A DNA stretch of 64,000 nucleotides from Cupriavidus pinatubonensis (GCF_019602855.1 NZ_CP080766.1:2046001-2110000), one strand, 5' to 3'. Counted from the stretch's first letter, positions 53,982 to 63,285 are shown. The notes: generated by a model not told the origin, from the sequence alone. Numbers and translations: made by a program.

Positions 53982-54057
53982 GGCAGCATCGCTTGTTCAA
54001 CTAGCGCGACGCGCGTACCGTGGCGGCAATGCCCGTACGCTTGTCAGCCTATTGCCC

Positions 54058-54870
54058 ATGCCTTTGGATGCCAACCCCGATCTTCCCCGCTTTCAGCAAG
54101 TCCGGCTGATCCTGCGCGACCGTATCCGCGGCGGCTACTACGAGACCGGCATGCCGCTACCCGGCGAGCGCCAGCTAGCCGAAGAATTCGGCGTGGCGCG
54201 TGTCACCGTACGCTCGGCGCTGGCGCGGCTGGAAGAGGAGGGAATGGTTGCGCGTCTGCGCGGCAAGGGCACCGTGCCGACCTTCCGGCATGCGGCAACC
54301 GCCGCCACGGCGGTGCGCGGCGGATTGCTCGACAACATCGTCAGCGTCAGCAAGCGCACGCGCGTCACGGTCCTGGAATGGAAGCGCATGCCGGCCCCGC
54401 CGGCAGTCAGCACGGCGCTGGACCTGCCGCCTGGCGCCGCGGTGCTCAAGGTGGTGCGCGTGCGCAAGTTCAAGGCGCAGCCGATCGCCTATACCGAAGT
54501 CTTTGTGCCCGACGACCTGGCCGGCGCGCTCGACCGGCATACGTTGCAGGACACGCCGATGCTGGTTGCGCTGGAGCAGCACGGCGTGCATGTCGTTTCC
54601 GCCGACCAGACGCTGGGAGCCGCCGTGGCGGATCTCCAGGTTGCCCGCATCCTGCGGCTGAGTCCCGGGGTGCCGCTGCTACGCGTTTCGCGCATCGCCA
54701 CGGATCGGCAAGGCCGGCGTGTGCAATACCTGGTGGGCTTGTATCACCCGGAGCGCTACACCTACCAGATGCGCCTGTCGCGCGTGGGCGGCGCTACGCG
54801 GGTCTGGATCGATGCCGATTCGTCGGAGGGTGACGCGGCAGGCAGCACGACGATTTCGCCGCTGGAGTAA
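54058..54870 (+). CDS. GntR-family regulator (HutC type with UTRA domain)
   Basis: 270 residues. The N-terminal winged helix is PRFQQVRLILRDRIRGGYYETGMPLPGERQLAEEFGVARVTVRSALARLEEEGMVARLRGKGT. A UTRA effector domain follows (from ~100; LKVVRVRKFKAQPIAYTEVFVPDDL, LLRVSRIATDRQGRRVQYLVGLYHPERYTYQ). It lies 76 nt after the lyase gene in the same direction and probably senses an intermediate of that operon. ATG 54058 is preferred to the TTG at 54052. Confidence 0.9.
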   Translation: MPLDANPDLPRFQQVRLILRDRIRGGYYETGMPLPGERQLAEEFGVARVTVRSALARLEEEGMVARLRGKGTVPTFRHAATAATAVRGGLLDNIVSVSKRTRVTVLEWKRMPAPPAVSTALDLPPGAAVLKVVRVRKFKAQPIAYTEVFVPDDLAGALDRHTLQDTPMLVALEQHGVHVVSADQTLGAAVADLQVARILRLSPGVPLLRVSRIATDRQGRRVQYLVGLYHPERYTYQMRLSRVGGATRVWIDADSSEGDAAGSTTISPLE

Positions 54871-55182
54871 GTGAGGGTGAGTAGTCAAGGCATTGAGCGA
54901 GCCTGGGCGATGATCGACACCCTGACTGTAGCCTTGCCGACGTGCCTTACCCTTCTGTGGGGAGGGCGCAGTTGATTAGAAACCGGCCCAGTTCGTTTCG
55001 AAGCAAGTGGAAGGGTGGTTCTCTGGCCAACAACGCGGACCCGCGTCGCGCACGCGAATAACGCCTCACTTGCCCAATGGCAAGCCTCGTAAATGCCCGT
55101 TGCAAAATCGAACAGAATGTCAGGCGTCGCGCCGCTACAGTGATTACTCCCATGCCTTTAGGCTATTCCAGGAGTTAACCGA
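54871..55182. other. 312-bp intergenic stretch, no gene seen
   Basis: Lies between the GntR gene and a small secreted protein gene. I see no credible coding frame, strong hairpin or regulator-like palindrome. The final ~40 nt presumably hold the promoter of the next gene, and CAGGAG sits ~9 nt before its start. Confidence 0.5.
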
Positions 55183-55575
55183 ATGAAGCAACATCTGGCG
55201 AAATCCCTGTTGATGGCTGGCGCGATGCTCGCGTCCTGCCCGCTGTTCGCGCAGCAGGCGCAGCCCAATCAGCCGACCCAGCCGATGCCATCCATCCAGC
55301 CAGCAGCGCCTGCAGCCCAGCCGATGCAAGGCGCACAGGCCATCCAGGCCGCACCGGCGGCAACCATCCCGGCGGCCGGGGCCATGCCCGCCGGCGGCAA
55401 TACTTATGCTCAGACGGCTGGACAGCCGAGCCAGCCGGGCATGGCCTCCGCACCGGTCGACATGACCGCGGCCGGCAGCGCGGGCCAGGGCATCGATCCC
55501 GCCAGCATGCGCCTGGCGCCCGATGCGCTCGGCACCCGCCTTGGCCAGCGCAGCCCGTTCCTCGACGGGGCCTGA
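55183..55575 (+). CDS. Secreted Gln/Pro/Ala-rich low-complexity protein
   Basis: 130 residues. A signal peptide (MKQHLAKSLLMAGAMLASCPLFAQ) precedes a low-complexity mature chain rich in Gln, Pro and Ala (QAQPNQPTQPMPSIQPAAPA). No enzymatic motif is present, and the only Cys lies in the signal region. The compositional bias suggests a disordered periplasmic or surface protein. The reading frame is supported by the signal peptide and ribosome site; function is unknown. Confidence 0.65.
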   Translation: MKQHLAKSLLMAGAMLASCPLFAQQAQPNQPTQPMPSIQPAAPAAQPMQGAQAIQAAPAATIPAAGAMPAGGNTYAQTAGQPSQPGMASAPVDMTAAGSAGQGIDPASMRLAPDALGTRLGQRSPFLDGA

Positions 55576-55655
55576 GCGGGCCACGTTATTCAATTCATGC
55601 GCGCACGCGGTTGCGTCTATGGAACAGTGACGTACACCTCGCGGTAGTCAAGGTA

Positions 55656-55689
55656 GCGTTGGAGAACACCAAAAGCTGGTCTCCAACGC
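55656..55689. terminator. Strong hairpin between convergent genes
   Basis: GCGTTGGAGA (55656-55665) and TCTCCAACGC (55680-55689) form a perfect 10-bp stem. It lies between a plus-strand gene ending at 55575 and a minus-strand gene ending at 55720, as expected of a bidirectional terminator, although the T-tracts are weak on both sides. Confidence 0.6.
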
Positions 55690-55719
55690 GCTTTCCGCTT
55701 TGCCGCGAAGTTCCGGGCT

Positions 55720-57015
55720 TCAATCCAGCCGATAACCGGCACCCAGCAACCGCTCCAGTCGCTGGGACAGCGTCATCGCGACGGCTCGCGCAAAGCCCTG
55801 GATCGCCAGCACGTGACGTCGATAGATGACCGCGTGCACCAGTTTCGCCAACGCGCCTTGTACCTGCCAGCCATCGCTGGCGCCAGGCGCAAGCAGATGG
55901 CACAGCGCCATGTCGTCAGCCAACGAGATGACAGAGCCACGATCTTGAAATTTGAACCTGGCTACGGGCTTTCCGGCGAGCGCACGGGGCAAGGCTCGGG
56001 CCAGGTAAATGGCCTGCTGATGCGCGACTTGTGCTCGCGTAGGAAGCTCTGCCAGTTCGCCCGCCGGACGGAAGCTCGCGCAATCGCCCAAGGCATAAAT
56101 ATGCTCGTCTTCCAGGGTCTGGAGCGTGTCTCCCACCCGAACGCGTCCGTTGCGGGTCACCTGCAGGCCGATGTTCGACAACACCGGCGATACGGTAACG
56201 CCGGCAGTCCATATTGTCACGTCCGCGGCAACGGGGTCCGCGCCTGCAATATGCAGGCAGTCGGGTCGGACCTCGGTGACGCGCGTGTTAAGGAGAATCT
56301 GGATACCCTGCGCCTGCAACTCAGCTGCCGTCCTGTCGGCGAGGCGATGATCCATGCCCGGAAGAATATTGCCGGAAGCCTCGACGAGGCGTATCTCGGT
56401 GCCGCGGTCAGGATCGAGCGAATGAATGCCGTACTGGCTCAGCACGCGCGACATCTGCCGCACCTGGGCTGCCAGTTGCACGCCGGTGGCGCCCGCGCCG
56501 ACAATGGCGACGCTGGCTCGCGCGGGACCGTCGGCTGCTTTCGCTTGCGAGGACACGCGGCGCAGCGCATCCACGATCTGGGTCCGCGCATACTCGGCGC
56601 CGGGTACGCTATCCAGCGCCAGCGCGTGCTCCCTCGCCCCCGGGACACCGAAGTACTGGGTGGTGCCGCCAATCGCAAGCACCAATGTGTCATAGGCCAG
56701 CGCCGTCACGTGCGTGGCACCATCGCTTCCGGCTGTCGTGATCGCCAGTGTGCGGTTGTCGCGATTCAGTGAGGTGAACTCTCCCTGCAAGAAACGAAAG
56801 CCGTAGCGGCGCGCCTGGAGCGCGAATGACGTGTGGTGGATGTACGGCTCAAGCTTTCCTGCGGCGACTTCGTGCAGCAGGGGCTTCCAGAGGTGTGTCC
56901 TGTAGCGGTCCACCAGGACAATCTTCGCCAGGCCGCGCTTGCCCAATTGCTTTCCCAGCCGGGCCGCGAGTTGAAGGCCAGCGGTTCCGCCGCCAGCAAT
57001 GACGATTGTCTTCAT
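55720..57015 (-). CDS. Type II NADH dehydrogenase (NDH-2 family)
   Basis: 431 residues. FAD-binding TIVIAGGGTAGLQLAARLG, WKPLLHEVAAGKL (the NDH-2 signature around residue 45), NAD-binding VAIVGAGATGVQLAAQV, the ALGDCASF FAD contact and a C-terminal amphipathic region (HAVIYRRHVLAIQGFARAVAMTL) for membrane attachment. It oxidises NADH and reduces quinone without proton pumping. AGGGGG 6 nt before the ATG at 57015. Co-directional with the HAD-like gene 38 nt upstream. Confidence 0.9.
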   Translation of the reverse strand: MKTIVIAGGGTAGLQLAARLGKQLGKRGLAKIVLVDRYRTHLWKPLLHEVAAGKLEPYIHHTSFALQARRYGFRFLQGEFTSLNRDNRTLAITTAGSDGATHVTALAYDTLVLAIGGTTQYFGVPGAREHALALDSVPGAEYARTQIVDALRRVSSQAKAADGPARASVAIVGAGATGVQLAAQVRQMSRVLSQYGIHSLDPDRGTEIRLVEASGNILPGMDHRLADRTAAELQAQGIQILLNTRVTEVRPDCLHIAGADPVAADVTIWTAGVTVSPVLSNIGLQVTRNGRVRVGDTLQTLEDEHIYALGDCASFRPAGELAELPTRAQVAHQQAIYLARALPRALAGKPVARFKFQDRGSVISLADDMALCHLLAPGASDGWQVQGALAKLVHAVIYRRHVLAIQGFARAVAMTLSQRLERLLGAGYRLD

Positions 57016-57053
57016 TCCATCCCCCTCTATGCGTTGGTAGTGCCCACGACGGC

Positions 57054-57713
57054 TCATGCCGGGGCGGCCAATGTCCCTAGGGACGTGTAGCGCGACGGCT
57101 GGGCCGGTGCGCCTTGCATGAAGTGCATCTCGATGTCCTCGAACGACGGCCACGACGCGGTGGGCACGTCGGAAAGGATGGTTGGGCCCTCGTCCTGGCG
57201 CGATGCCATGCTGTCCCCCAGCCGCATCACCGGCATGCCAAGCGCATCCGCGGCATGGGCCTCACTGGCATTTGCACCGATGAACAGCGCGCGGTCGGCA
57301 GGAAGGTCGACGGCATGGAGCACAAGCCGCAGCAGGTCTGCGTGGCCGCGGCCGTGGCCAAGCGAATCCGCGGTGGCAATCACGGTAAAGCGGTCGGTAC
57401 AGGCTGGCTGGTCATAACTGTCAAGCAGCGCGCTCAGCATGCGGGACGACATCATGGTCACGATGGCAAGCCTGGCTCCGGCTTGCTCGGCTTCGCGCAT
57501 CAGCTGTTCGATTTGCCGGCGCACAGATACCTTCGCCACCGCGCTTGCCTGTACGAATGCCTCCTGATATGCCGCGCAGAAGTCTTCGCCAATTGCGCTG
57601 CCAGGAGCGGTTTCCGACTGGTGCCGGGTGGCTGCGGCCGAGCCGGCGGCGTGTTGCGCTTTCGTCTGGAACAGCACGTGGTCGGCGGAAACAATCAGCA
57701 ATTCGATCGACAT
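57054..57713 (-). CDS. Degenerate HAD-superfamily protein (CbbY/Gph-like)
   Basis: 219 residues following the CbbY-like HAD layout: N-terminal strand, helical cap, IVTMMSSRMLSALLDSY as motif II, and ALFIGANASEAHAADALGMPVMRL in place of motif IV. The catalytic motif I normally reads DxDxT; here it is SADHVLF, and the GDxxxD acidic pair of motif IV is missing. Phosphatase activity is therefore doubtful, and a binding or regulatory role is possible. Upstream of NDH-2 on the same strand and divergent from a LysR gene. Confidence 0.65.
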   Translation of the reverse strand: MSIELLIVSADHVLFQTKAQHAAGSAAATRHQSETAPGSAIGEDFCAAYQEAFVQASAVAKVSVRRQIEQLMREAEQAGARLAIVTMMSSRMLSALLDSYDQPACTDRFTVIATADSLGHGRGHADLLRLVLHAVDLPADRALFIGANASEAHAADALGMPVMRLGDSMASRQDEGPTILSDVPTASWPSFEDIEMHFMQGAPAQPSRYTSLGTLAAPA

Positions 57714-57840
57714 GGTGGACTCCTGGATGGTTTGGCGGAACGCGGAGGGGCGGCGCGATCAGGTCTTGACGTTTGCACTGTACGCGGGAAAACTCATATT
57801 GAATAATTGAGAAACAAATCCGACCGATAGGTTTTCTTCT

Positions 57841-58827
57841 ATGCATAAGACCACCACCTTCCGGCAGCTCAATGCGATCGACGCGGTCGCGCGCCTGGGC
57901 GGCGTATCGCGGGCAGCCGAGGAGTTACACCTGGCCCAGCCGACGGTTTCGCTGCAATTGCGGCTGCTTGAAGAGGCCACAGGCACGCCGCTGGTGCAGC
58001 GTTCCGGGCGCGGCTTGCTGATGACGCCCGCGGGCGAAGTGATGGCAGGCTACGCGAGCCAGATCCTCAAGCTATGGCGCGACGCGGTGGAAGAGGTAGC
58101 TGCCTTGCGCGGTGGGATCGCGGGGACCCTTCGCGTCGGCGCGATCACCACCGCCGAGTATTTGCTCCCGCAGATGCTGGTCGCGTTCACCCAATGCCAT
58201 CCGGATGTGAAGATCGTGCTTCGGGTCGGCAACCGCGAAGAGATCGTGCGCATGCTGGGGATGCACGAAATCGATCTCGCCATCATCGGGCGGCCGCCGT
58301 CCGAGCTCAGGACGAATGCGGTGACCTTTGCCAAGCATCCGATGGCCTTCATTGCCGCACCCGATCATCCATTGATGGCCCGGCGGCACATCACGATGCA
58401 AGACCTGCTTGCGGAAAACCTGCTGGTCCGCGAGCGGGGCTCTGGTACGCGCGATACCGTCGAACGCCTGTTCCGCGAGGCGGGGCTGCGCTTGCCACAC
58501 GGGTCCGAACTGTCCAGCAATGCGGCGATCAAGCGCATGGTCTCGGCCGGGCTGGGCATCGCGTTCCTGTCGTTGCATGCCTGCACGCTGGAGTTCGAAG
58601 CGGGCTTGATCGATGTGCTGCCGCTCGCAGGCAACCCGGTGGAGCGCGACTGGTACGTGGCGCACCTGCCGGCGGTCCGGTTGCCGCCGGTAGCGTCGGC
58701 ATTCCGCGCGTTCCTGGTCGAAAACGGGCCAGAAGAGATCCACCGGCAACTGGAATCGTTCGACGGTATTCTCAAGCGGCTGCACCAGTCCGAACGCCGG
58801 CGGTCAAAGCGTGCGCGTGCGGGCTGA
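57841..58827 (+). CDS. LysR-family regulator, CbbR-like
   Basis: 328 residues. HTH region TFRQLNAIDAVARLGGVSRAAEELHLAQPTVSLQLRLLEEATG, then the CbbR/CysB-type effector domain (GTLRVGAITTAEYLLPQMLVAFTQCHPDVKIVLRVGNREEIVRML). This subgroup often controls Calvin-cycle genes, but none are in the window. Its likely targets are the divergent HAD-like/NDH-2 pair. The 127-bp gap contains CTCATATTGAATAATTGAG, a possible T-N11-A site. Confidence 0.88.
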   Translation: MHKTTTFRQLNAIDAVARLGGVSRAAEELHLAQPTVSLQLRLLEEATGTPLVQRSGRGLLMTPAGEVMAGYASQILKLWRDAVEEVAALRGGIAGTLRVGAITTAEYLLPQMLVAFTQCHPDVKIVLRVGNREEIVRMLGMHEIDLAIIGRPPSELRTNAVTFAKHPMAFIAAPDHPLMARRHITMQDLLAENLLVRERGSGTRDTVERLFREAGLRLPHGSELSSNAAIKRMVSAGLGIAFLSLHACTLEFEAGLIDVLPLAGNPVERDWYVAHLPAVRLPPVASAFRAFLVENGPEEIHRQLESFDGILKRLHQSERRRSKRARAG

Positions 58828-58991
58828 ATCATTCCCACGGGTCGGGACGCCTGTAGACGATCTTCCCTGGCGCGATTGTCCTAATGGAACGACGGACTGG
58901 TTCTACCTCTCGCCTGCAGGATCTGATGTACTAGGGACACACAACAGGCTGCATGGCGCACCGGTCGACGCGCCCGCTGAAAGGAAAAGCG

Positions 58992-59513
58992 ATGGAACAT
59001 ATTGATGGTCTGACTCTTCGCAAGGCGCTGGGTGCTTTCCCCACCGGGGTGACCGTGATGACCACTTTGGACACCACTGGAAGGGCATGTGGCATCACCG
59101 TCAACTCCTTCAGTTCTGTCTCGCTGACTCCGCCCCTGATCTTATGGAGCCAATCTCTTTCATCAAGGAGCTACCCCGTGTTTCGGGATGCCGAGCGGTT
59201 CGTCGTAAATATCCTCTCTGAGCACCAAATACAGGTATCCAGGCAATTTTCGACAGCCAGCGACGATAAGTTCCGCAATATCGTCAGCCGCCCGGGTTTG
59301 GGGGGTGTTCCAATTATCAGTTCATGCGCTGCCAACCTGGAATGCGTGAAGATTTCCGCTCATCCGGAAGGTGACCATGTCGTTTATATCGGACGGGTTG
59401 TCCGCCTGGAACGGTCCGCGAACAGGCCGCTCGTCTTCGGCAATGGACGCTACCTTGTCGCACGCGCCCATCAGCAGGATGAGCTCGATGCGGTGCTCCC
59501 ATTGGAGGCCTAG
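58992..59513 (+). CDS. Flavin reductase-like domain protein
   Basis: 173 residues. The family signature is complete: LRKALGAFPTGVTVMTTLD, GITVNSFSSVSLTPPLILW, FVVNILSEHQIQVSRQFS, CVKISAHPEGDHVVYIGRVVRLE and a final GRYLVAR. Such proteins supply reduced FMN or FAD to a partner monooxygenase, but no monooxygenase is adjacent. AAAGGAAAAGCG precedes the ATG. GC content and codon use are visibly lower than in surrounding genes, which hints at a different origin. Confidence 0.87.
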   Translation: MEHIDGLTLRKALGAFPTGVTVMTTLDTTGRACGITVNSFSSVSLTPPLILWSQSLSSRSYPVFRDAERFVVNILSEHQIQVSRQFSTASDDKFRNIVSRPGLGGVPIISSCAANLECVKISAHPEGDHVVYIGRVVRLERSANRPLVFGNGRYLVARAHQQDELDAVLPLEA

Positions 59514-59612
59514 GGCTGGTGGTGTCTGCAGCATGTCACAGGCAGTTCGGGATCGCTGGCAGTGGGCCGATGACAGTGTCCGGACTCGCAAGCCACCCCG
59601 CAGCTGTTTGCT

Positions 59613-62600
59613 TTACTGTTGCCCGAGTTGGATGAGCAATGCGCGGGCCTCGCGCAAGTCCGCTGTGTCGAAGCCTTCACTGAACCAGCCGTAGGTCTCG
59701 GACAGCAATGTTCGGGCCTCAGCATGCCGGCCCTTCTGCTGCCACAGGCGGCTCAGCGCCACAACCGCGCGCAGCTTCGGCGATCGGGCATCCTGCCTTG
59801 TGGCAATCGCGATCGCCCGCTGGAAGCTGGCTTCGGCATTGTTGGCGGCCTCGTTCGCAACGCCCGGTTCGCCCGCTTCCCGCAGCGCAAGTTCTCCCTT
59901 GAGCCGATGCAACTCCGCTTCGTGAACCCGCTCTTCGGTTCGTTCCACGGCAGCGAGCGCTTCGGCCACCGCTGCAAGCCCTGCTTCGACTTGTCCGGCT
60001 TTGGCGCAGGTGTCGGCCAGTAGCGCGAGGAAATGGGTTCGCAGAAGCTCGGCGCCCGTTTCGCGGTATGCGCACAGGCCCTTTTGAATGAGGCTGATCC
60101 CCTCTGCGCTGTGGCCGCCTGCAGCCACGGCGCAGCCCGACAGGATAGTGCCGCAAGCCAGGCCGTACGGCAAACCATAATCATTCGAGAGAGCAACGAG
60201 TGCCTGCGCGAGGTCGTGCGCCAGCTTCACTTCGCCACGGAACAGGCGGACCTGTGCTGCGGCGATCAGCGCATCGGCCGTGTCAGAGGGATGGGACGGA
60301 TTCTGCGCAAGGGTGAGTGCCTCCTGGCCGCGTGCGCAGGCCTGGTCCGGGTAGCCCAGCATCCACAGGTCCATGGCAATCAGGGCGAGCCCTTGCACAC
60401 CCGGTTCCAGTCCATAGACGTAGGCATGCGAACGGTGCTGCCGTGGGTCATAGAGCGCCATGGCTTGCTCCAGCTGCTCCTGCGCCGGGAGCAGTTCGCC
60501 AAGATAGAACAGGTTGGCGCCCAACGCCCGACGCGCCTGAAGCAACCACGCAGGATCCTGCGCCTGTTCAGCCAGGTCAAGCAATTGCCCAGCCAGTTCG
60601 CGCGCGGTCCGGAGTTCCGCACGGACCGTGTAGAACGTGCGGAGGCCCATCAGCGCAGTAAACCGCTGGGTCGTGTCTTCCAGCTGCTGACATAGGGCCA
60701 GCGCGCGCGCGTAGGTTGCGCCCACCTCCGGCGCAGCGAAGCCACCTTTAGCCATCCAGGCTGGTCCGAGGGTGATCTGAAGCGTGAGTTCCTGTTGTGC
60801 GCGCTCGGGGCAATCCGGTAGCGTGGCGAGCAGTCCGAGCGCCATGGTGAGATGGGTGACAGCCTCGGCGTCGGCCGAGCGTTGCACGGCCTGGCGGCCG
60901 GCACGGTGCAGGTACACCACTGCCTTTGCCGTGTTGCCGCTGCGGCTGAAGTGATACGCCAGCTCGCTGCAGTGCTCCTCAAGCTGGGCGCTGAAGAGCG
61001 TCTCGATTGCCTGCGCCGTGCGCTCATGCAATGCACGACGCCGCTCGCTCAGCAAGGAGCCGTAAGTTACCTCCTGGGTCAGCGCATGCTTGAAGCTGTA
61101 CTCCACCTCCGGGAAGGCAGGCTGCTCGTAGATAAATTCGCCTGCTTGCAGGCGGGCCAGCAGGCTCTTCGTCTTGTCCTCGGGCAGGTCCACGACGCTA
61201 CCCAGCAGGCTCCAGGTAAATATCTTGCCGATCACGGCCAAGGTCTGCAGCAGGGCTTTCTCGGCAGGTTGCAGGCGGTCGATACGGGCGGCGAGCACTC
61301 CCTGCACAGTGGCAGGAATGTGCAGCTTGCCCGGAATCTGCACAAGTCGGTAATGCCCGCGCTCGCCGCGCAGCACCTGCCCCTCGACGAGGTCCTGCAC
61401 CACCTCCTCGATAAAGAAGGGGTTGCCTTCGGTCTGCTCCAGGATCAGCTGCTCGAGCCGGGCCAGTCCGGTGGCATCGCCCAGCAGCGCGTGCACCAGG
61501 TCCCGGGCTTCGGCTTCGCCAAGCGGATCCAGGCGTAGCTGGGTGTAATAGCTCTTGCGGCTCCAGTCGTGCCGGTATTCAGGACGGAAATTGACCACCA
61601 GCAGAATGCGAGCACTGGGCACGCTCTCGCCGAGAAAGCCGAGGAACGACTCGGTTTCGCTGTCGAGCCACTGCAAGTCCTCGATGACCAGCTCCAGTGG
61701 CTGGGTCAGGCTTTCGCGCACGAGCAGCCGCTTGATTGCCTCGAAAGTCCGCTGCTGACGGATCTGGTTGTCCATCTGTGCCAGCGCAGAGCCTGGCTCG
61801 ACGACTCCCAACAGGTGGCAAAGATAGGGCAGGCTGTCTTCCAGCGCGCGGTCAAGCGTCAGGAGCTTGCCAGTGAGCTTTTCGCGCCGCCGGCGCTCAT
61901 CGTCTTGCGCGGTGATCTGGCAGTAGTTCCGTAGCAGTTCGATGAGCGGCAGATAAGGGTAGGCCTTGCCGTGCGAAACCGAGAACGTTTCGAGCACCAG
62001 GCAATCACGCGGCGCGAGCAGCTTGAATTCGTGGCAAAGCCTTGACTTGCCCACCCCCGGCTCGCCGACCACGCCGACAATCTGCCCATGTCCGGCCCGT
62101 GCCCGTGCCCTCGCTTCGCGCAATTGTTCGAGTTCCCGGGTGCGGCCGACAAAGCGCGCCAGTCCGCGGCTTGCCGATACCTGCAGCCGGGTGCGAAGCG
62201 GGCCGAGCCCGACAACTTCGAAGACCTCCAGCGGCTCGGGCAGTCCCTTCACGCTTGTCGCGCCGAGGGCCTTGAACGCGAAGTAGCCTTCAGTGAGATT
62301 GCGGGTGTGTTCGCTTGCGACAATCGAGCCGGGAACGGCGATGTTCTCCATGCGCGAGGCAATATGGATCGAGTTGCCCACCGGGTCGTAATCGGTGTGC
62401 AAATCCTTGATGCGAATCGTGCGCACCACGACTTCGCCGGAGTTGATACCGACACGGATCTGAAGCGCGATGCCCTGAGCGAGGCGCACGCCGTCGGCGT
62501 AATGGCGCATGGCCTCCTGCATGCGAAGCGCCGCCAGCAGGGCCCGCTGCGGATGGTCCTCGTTGGCGATCGGTGCGCCGAACAGTGCCAGGATGCCATC

Positions 62601-63062
62601 GCCCATTGACTTGGCGACATAGCCTTCGTAGTGGTGAACGGCCTCCATCATCAGCGCGAGCACCGGGTCGATCAGGCTGCGGGCGTCCTCGGGATCGAGA
62701 TCATGGATCAGCGCGGTGGAGCCGGCCATGTCCGCGAACAGCGCAGTGACCATCTTGCGCTCGCCGTCCGTCTGGCGGCGGGCTTCCATCTCCGCCTGCG
62801 CCGCCAGGATACGCTCGGCCAGATAGGGCGGGGTGTAATCGATGGGAGTGCTGGGCGCCGTTGACGTGGCGCGCACGGCCCCGCTCGATGTAGCGGGGGC
62901 GCTGGAGGGGGCGTTCAGCGGCGAGCCGCATTCGCTGCAAAACTTGGCGCTGGCCGCGGACTCCTGCCCGCAGGCCGGACAGGCACGCACCTGCCTGACG
63001 CCACATTCCTCGCAGAACTTGGCGCCTGCCGGATTCTCGAACCCGCACCTTGGGCAGCGCAT
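59613..63062 (-). CDS. Zinc-ribbon / class III cyclase / AAA-type ATPase / TPR signalling protein
   Basis: 1149 residues. Two zinc ribbons at the N-terminus (CPRCGFENPAGAKFCEECG, residues 3-21, and a second CPACG...CSECG), then a class III adenylate cyclase-like domain (VTALFADMAGST, AKSMGDGILALFG, DPVGNSIHIASRME). Next is a STAND-type ATPase (Walker A GEPGVGKSRL, Walker B LVIEDLQWLD), followed by ~500 residues of TPR-like helical repeats. Similar multidomain proteins are known in Proteobacteria and Mycobacterium, but their inputs are not. Start ATG 63062; 33 further codons upstream are not family-like. Confidence 0.88.
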   Translation of the reverse strand: MRCPRCGFENPAGAKFCEECGVRQVRACPACGQESAASAKFCSECGSPLNAPSSAPATSSGAVRATSTAPSTPIDYTPPYLAERILAAQAEMEARRQTDGERKMVTALFADMAGSTALIHDLDPEDARSLIDPVLALMMEAVHHYEGYVAKSMGDGILALFGAPIANEDHPQRALLAALRMQEAMRHYADGVRLAQGIALQIRVGINSGEVVVRTIRIKDLHTDYDPVGNSIHIASRMENIAVPGSIVASEHTRNLTEGYFAFKALGATSVKGLPEPLEVFEVVGLGPLRTRLQVSASRGLARFVGRTRELEQLREARARARAGHGQIVGVVGEPGVGKSRLCHEFKLLAPRDCLVLETFSVSHGKAYPYLPLIELLRNYCQITAQDDERRRREKLTGKLLTLDRALEDSLPYLCHLLGVVEPGSALAQMDNQIRQQRTFEAIKRLLVRESLTQPLELVIEDLQWLDSETESFLGFLGESVPSARILLVVNFRPEYRHDWSRKSYYTQLRLDPLGEAEARDLVHALLGDATGLARLEQLILEQTEGNPFFIEEVVQDLVEGQVLRGERGHYRLVQIPGKLHIPATVQGVLAARIDRLQPAEKALLQTLAVIGKIFTWSLLGSVVDLPEDKTKSLLARLQAGEFIYEQPAFPEVEYSFKHALTQEVTYGSLLSERRRALHERTAQAIETLFSAQLEEHCSELAYHFSRSGNTAKAVVYLHRAGRQAVQRSADAEAVTHLTMALGLLATLPDCPERAQQELTLQITLGPAWMAKGGFAAPEVGATYARALALCQQLEDTTQRFTALMGLRTFYTVRAELRTARELAGQLLDLAEQAQDPAWLLQARRALGANLFYLGELLPAQEQLEQAMALYDPRQHRSHAYVYGLEPGVQGLALIAMDLWMLGYPDQACARGQEALTLAQNPSHPSDTADALIAAAQVRLFRGEVKLAHDLAQALVALSNDYGLPYGLACGTILSGCAVAAGGHSAEGISLIQKGLCAYRETGAELLRTHFLALLADTCAKAGQVEAGLAAVAEALAAVERTEERVHEAELHRLKGELALREAGEPGVANEAANNAEASFQRAIAIATRQDARSPKLRAVVALSRLWQQKGRHAEARTLLSETYGWFSEGFDTADLREARALLIQLGQQ

Positions 63063-63285
63063 GGACCTTGTCCCCTTGATGGGGCCAGCGACAGTCAACC
63101 GTTCAATCTTATCAAGGTGTGCACGGCCCGTCGAACGAGAAGCGGCGCTTACTGGAGGCACTCAATTTCGCGGACAAAAGGCGGGCGGGAGTGCCTAATT
63201 CAATACATCGATGGGTCGCGGCGGAGTCGGCAGGAATCGGTCATCCGCTCCCTGCCTACAAGGGTGTTCTCGGGAAAGGCGCTCC

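Noticed and set aside
55656..55689. CRISPR-like or mobile-element terminal repeat
   Set aside because: A single 10-bp stem between convergent genes with no second copy, no flanking duplication and no transposase; a terminator is the simpler reading.
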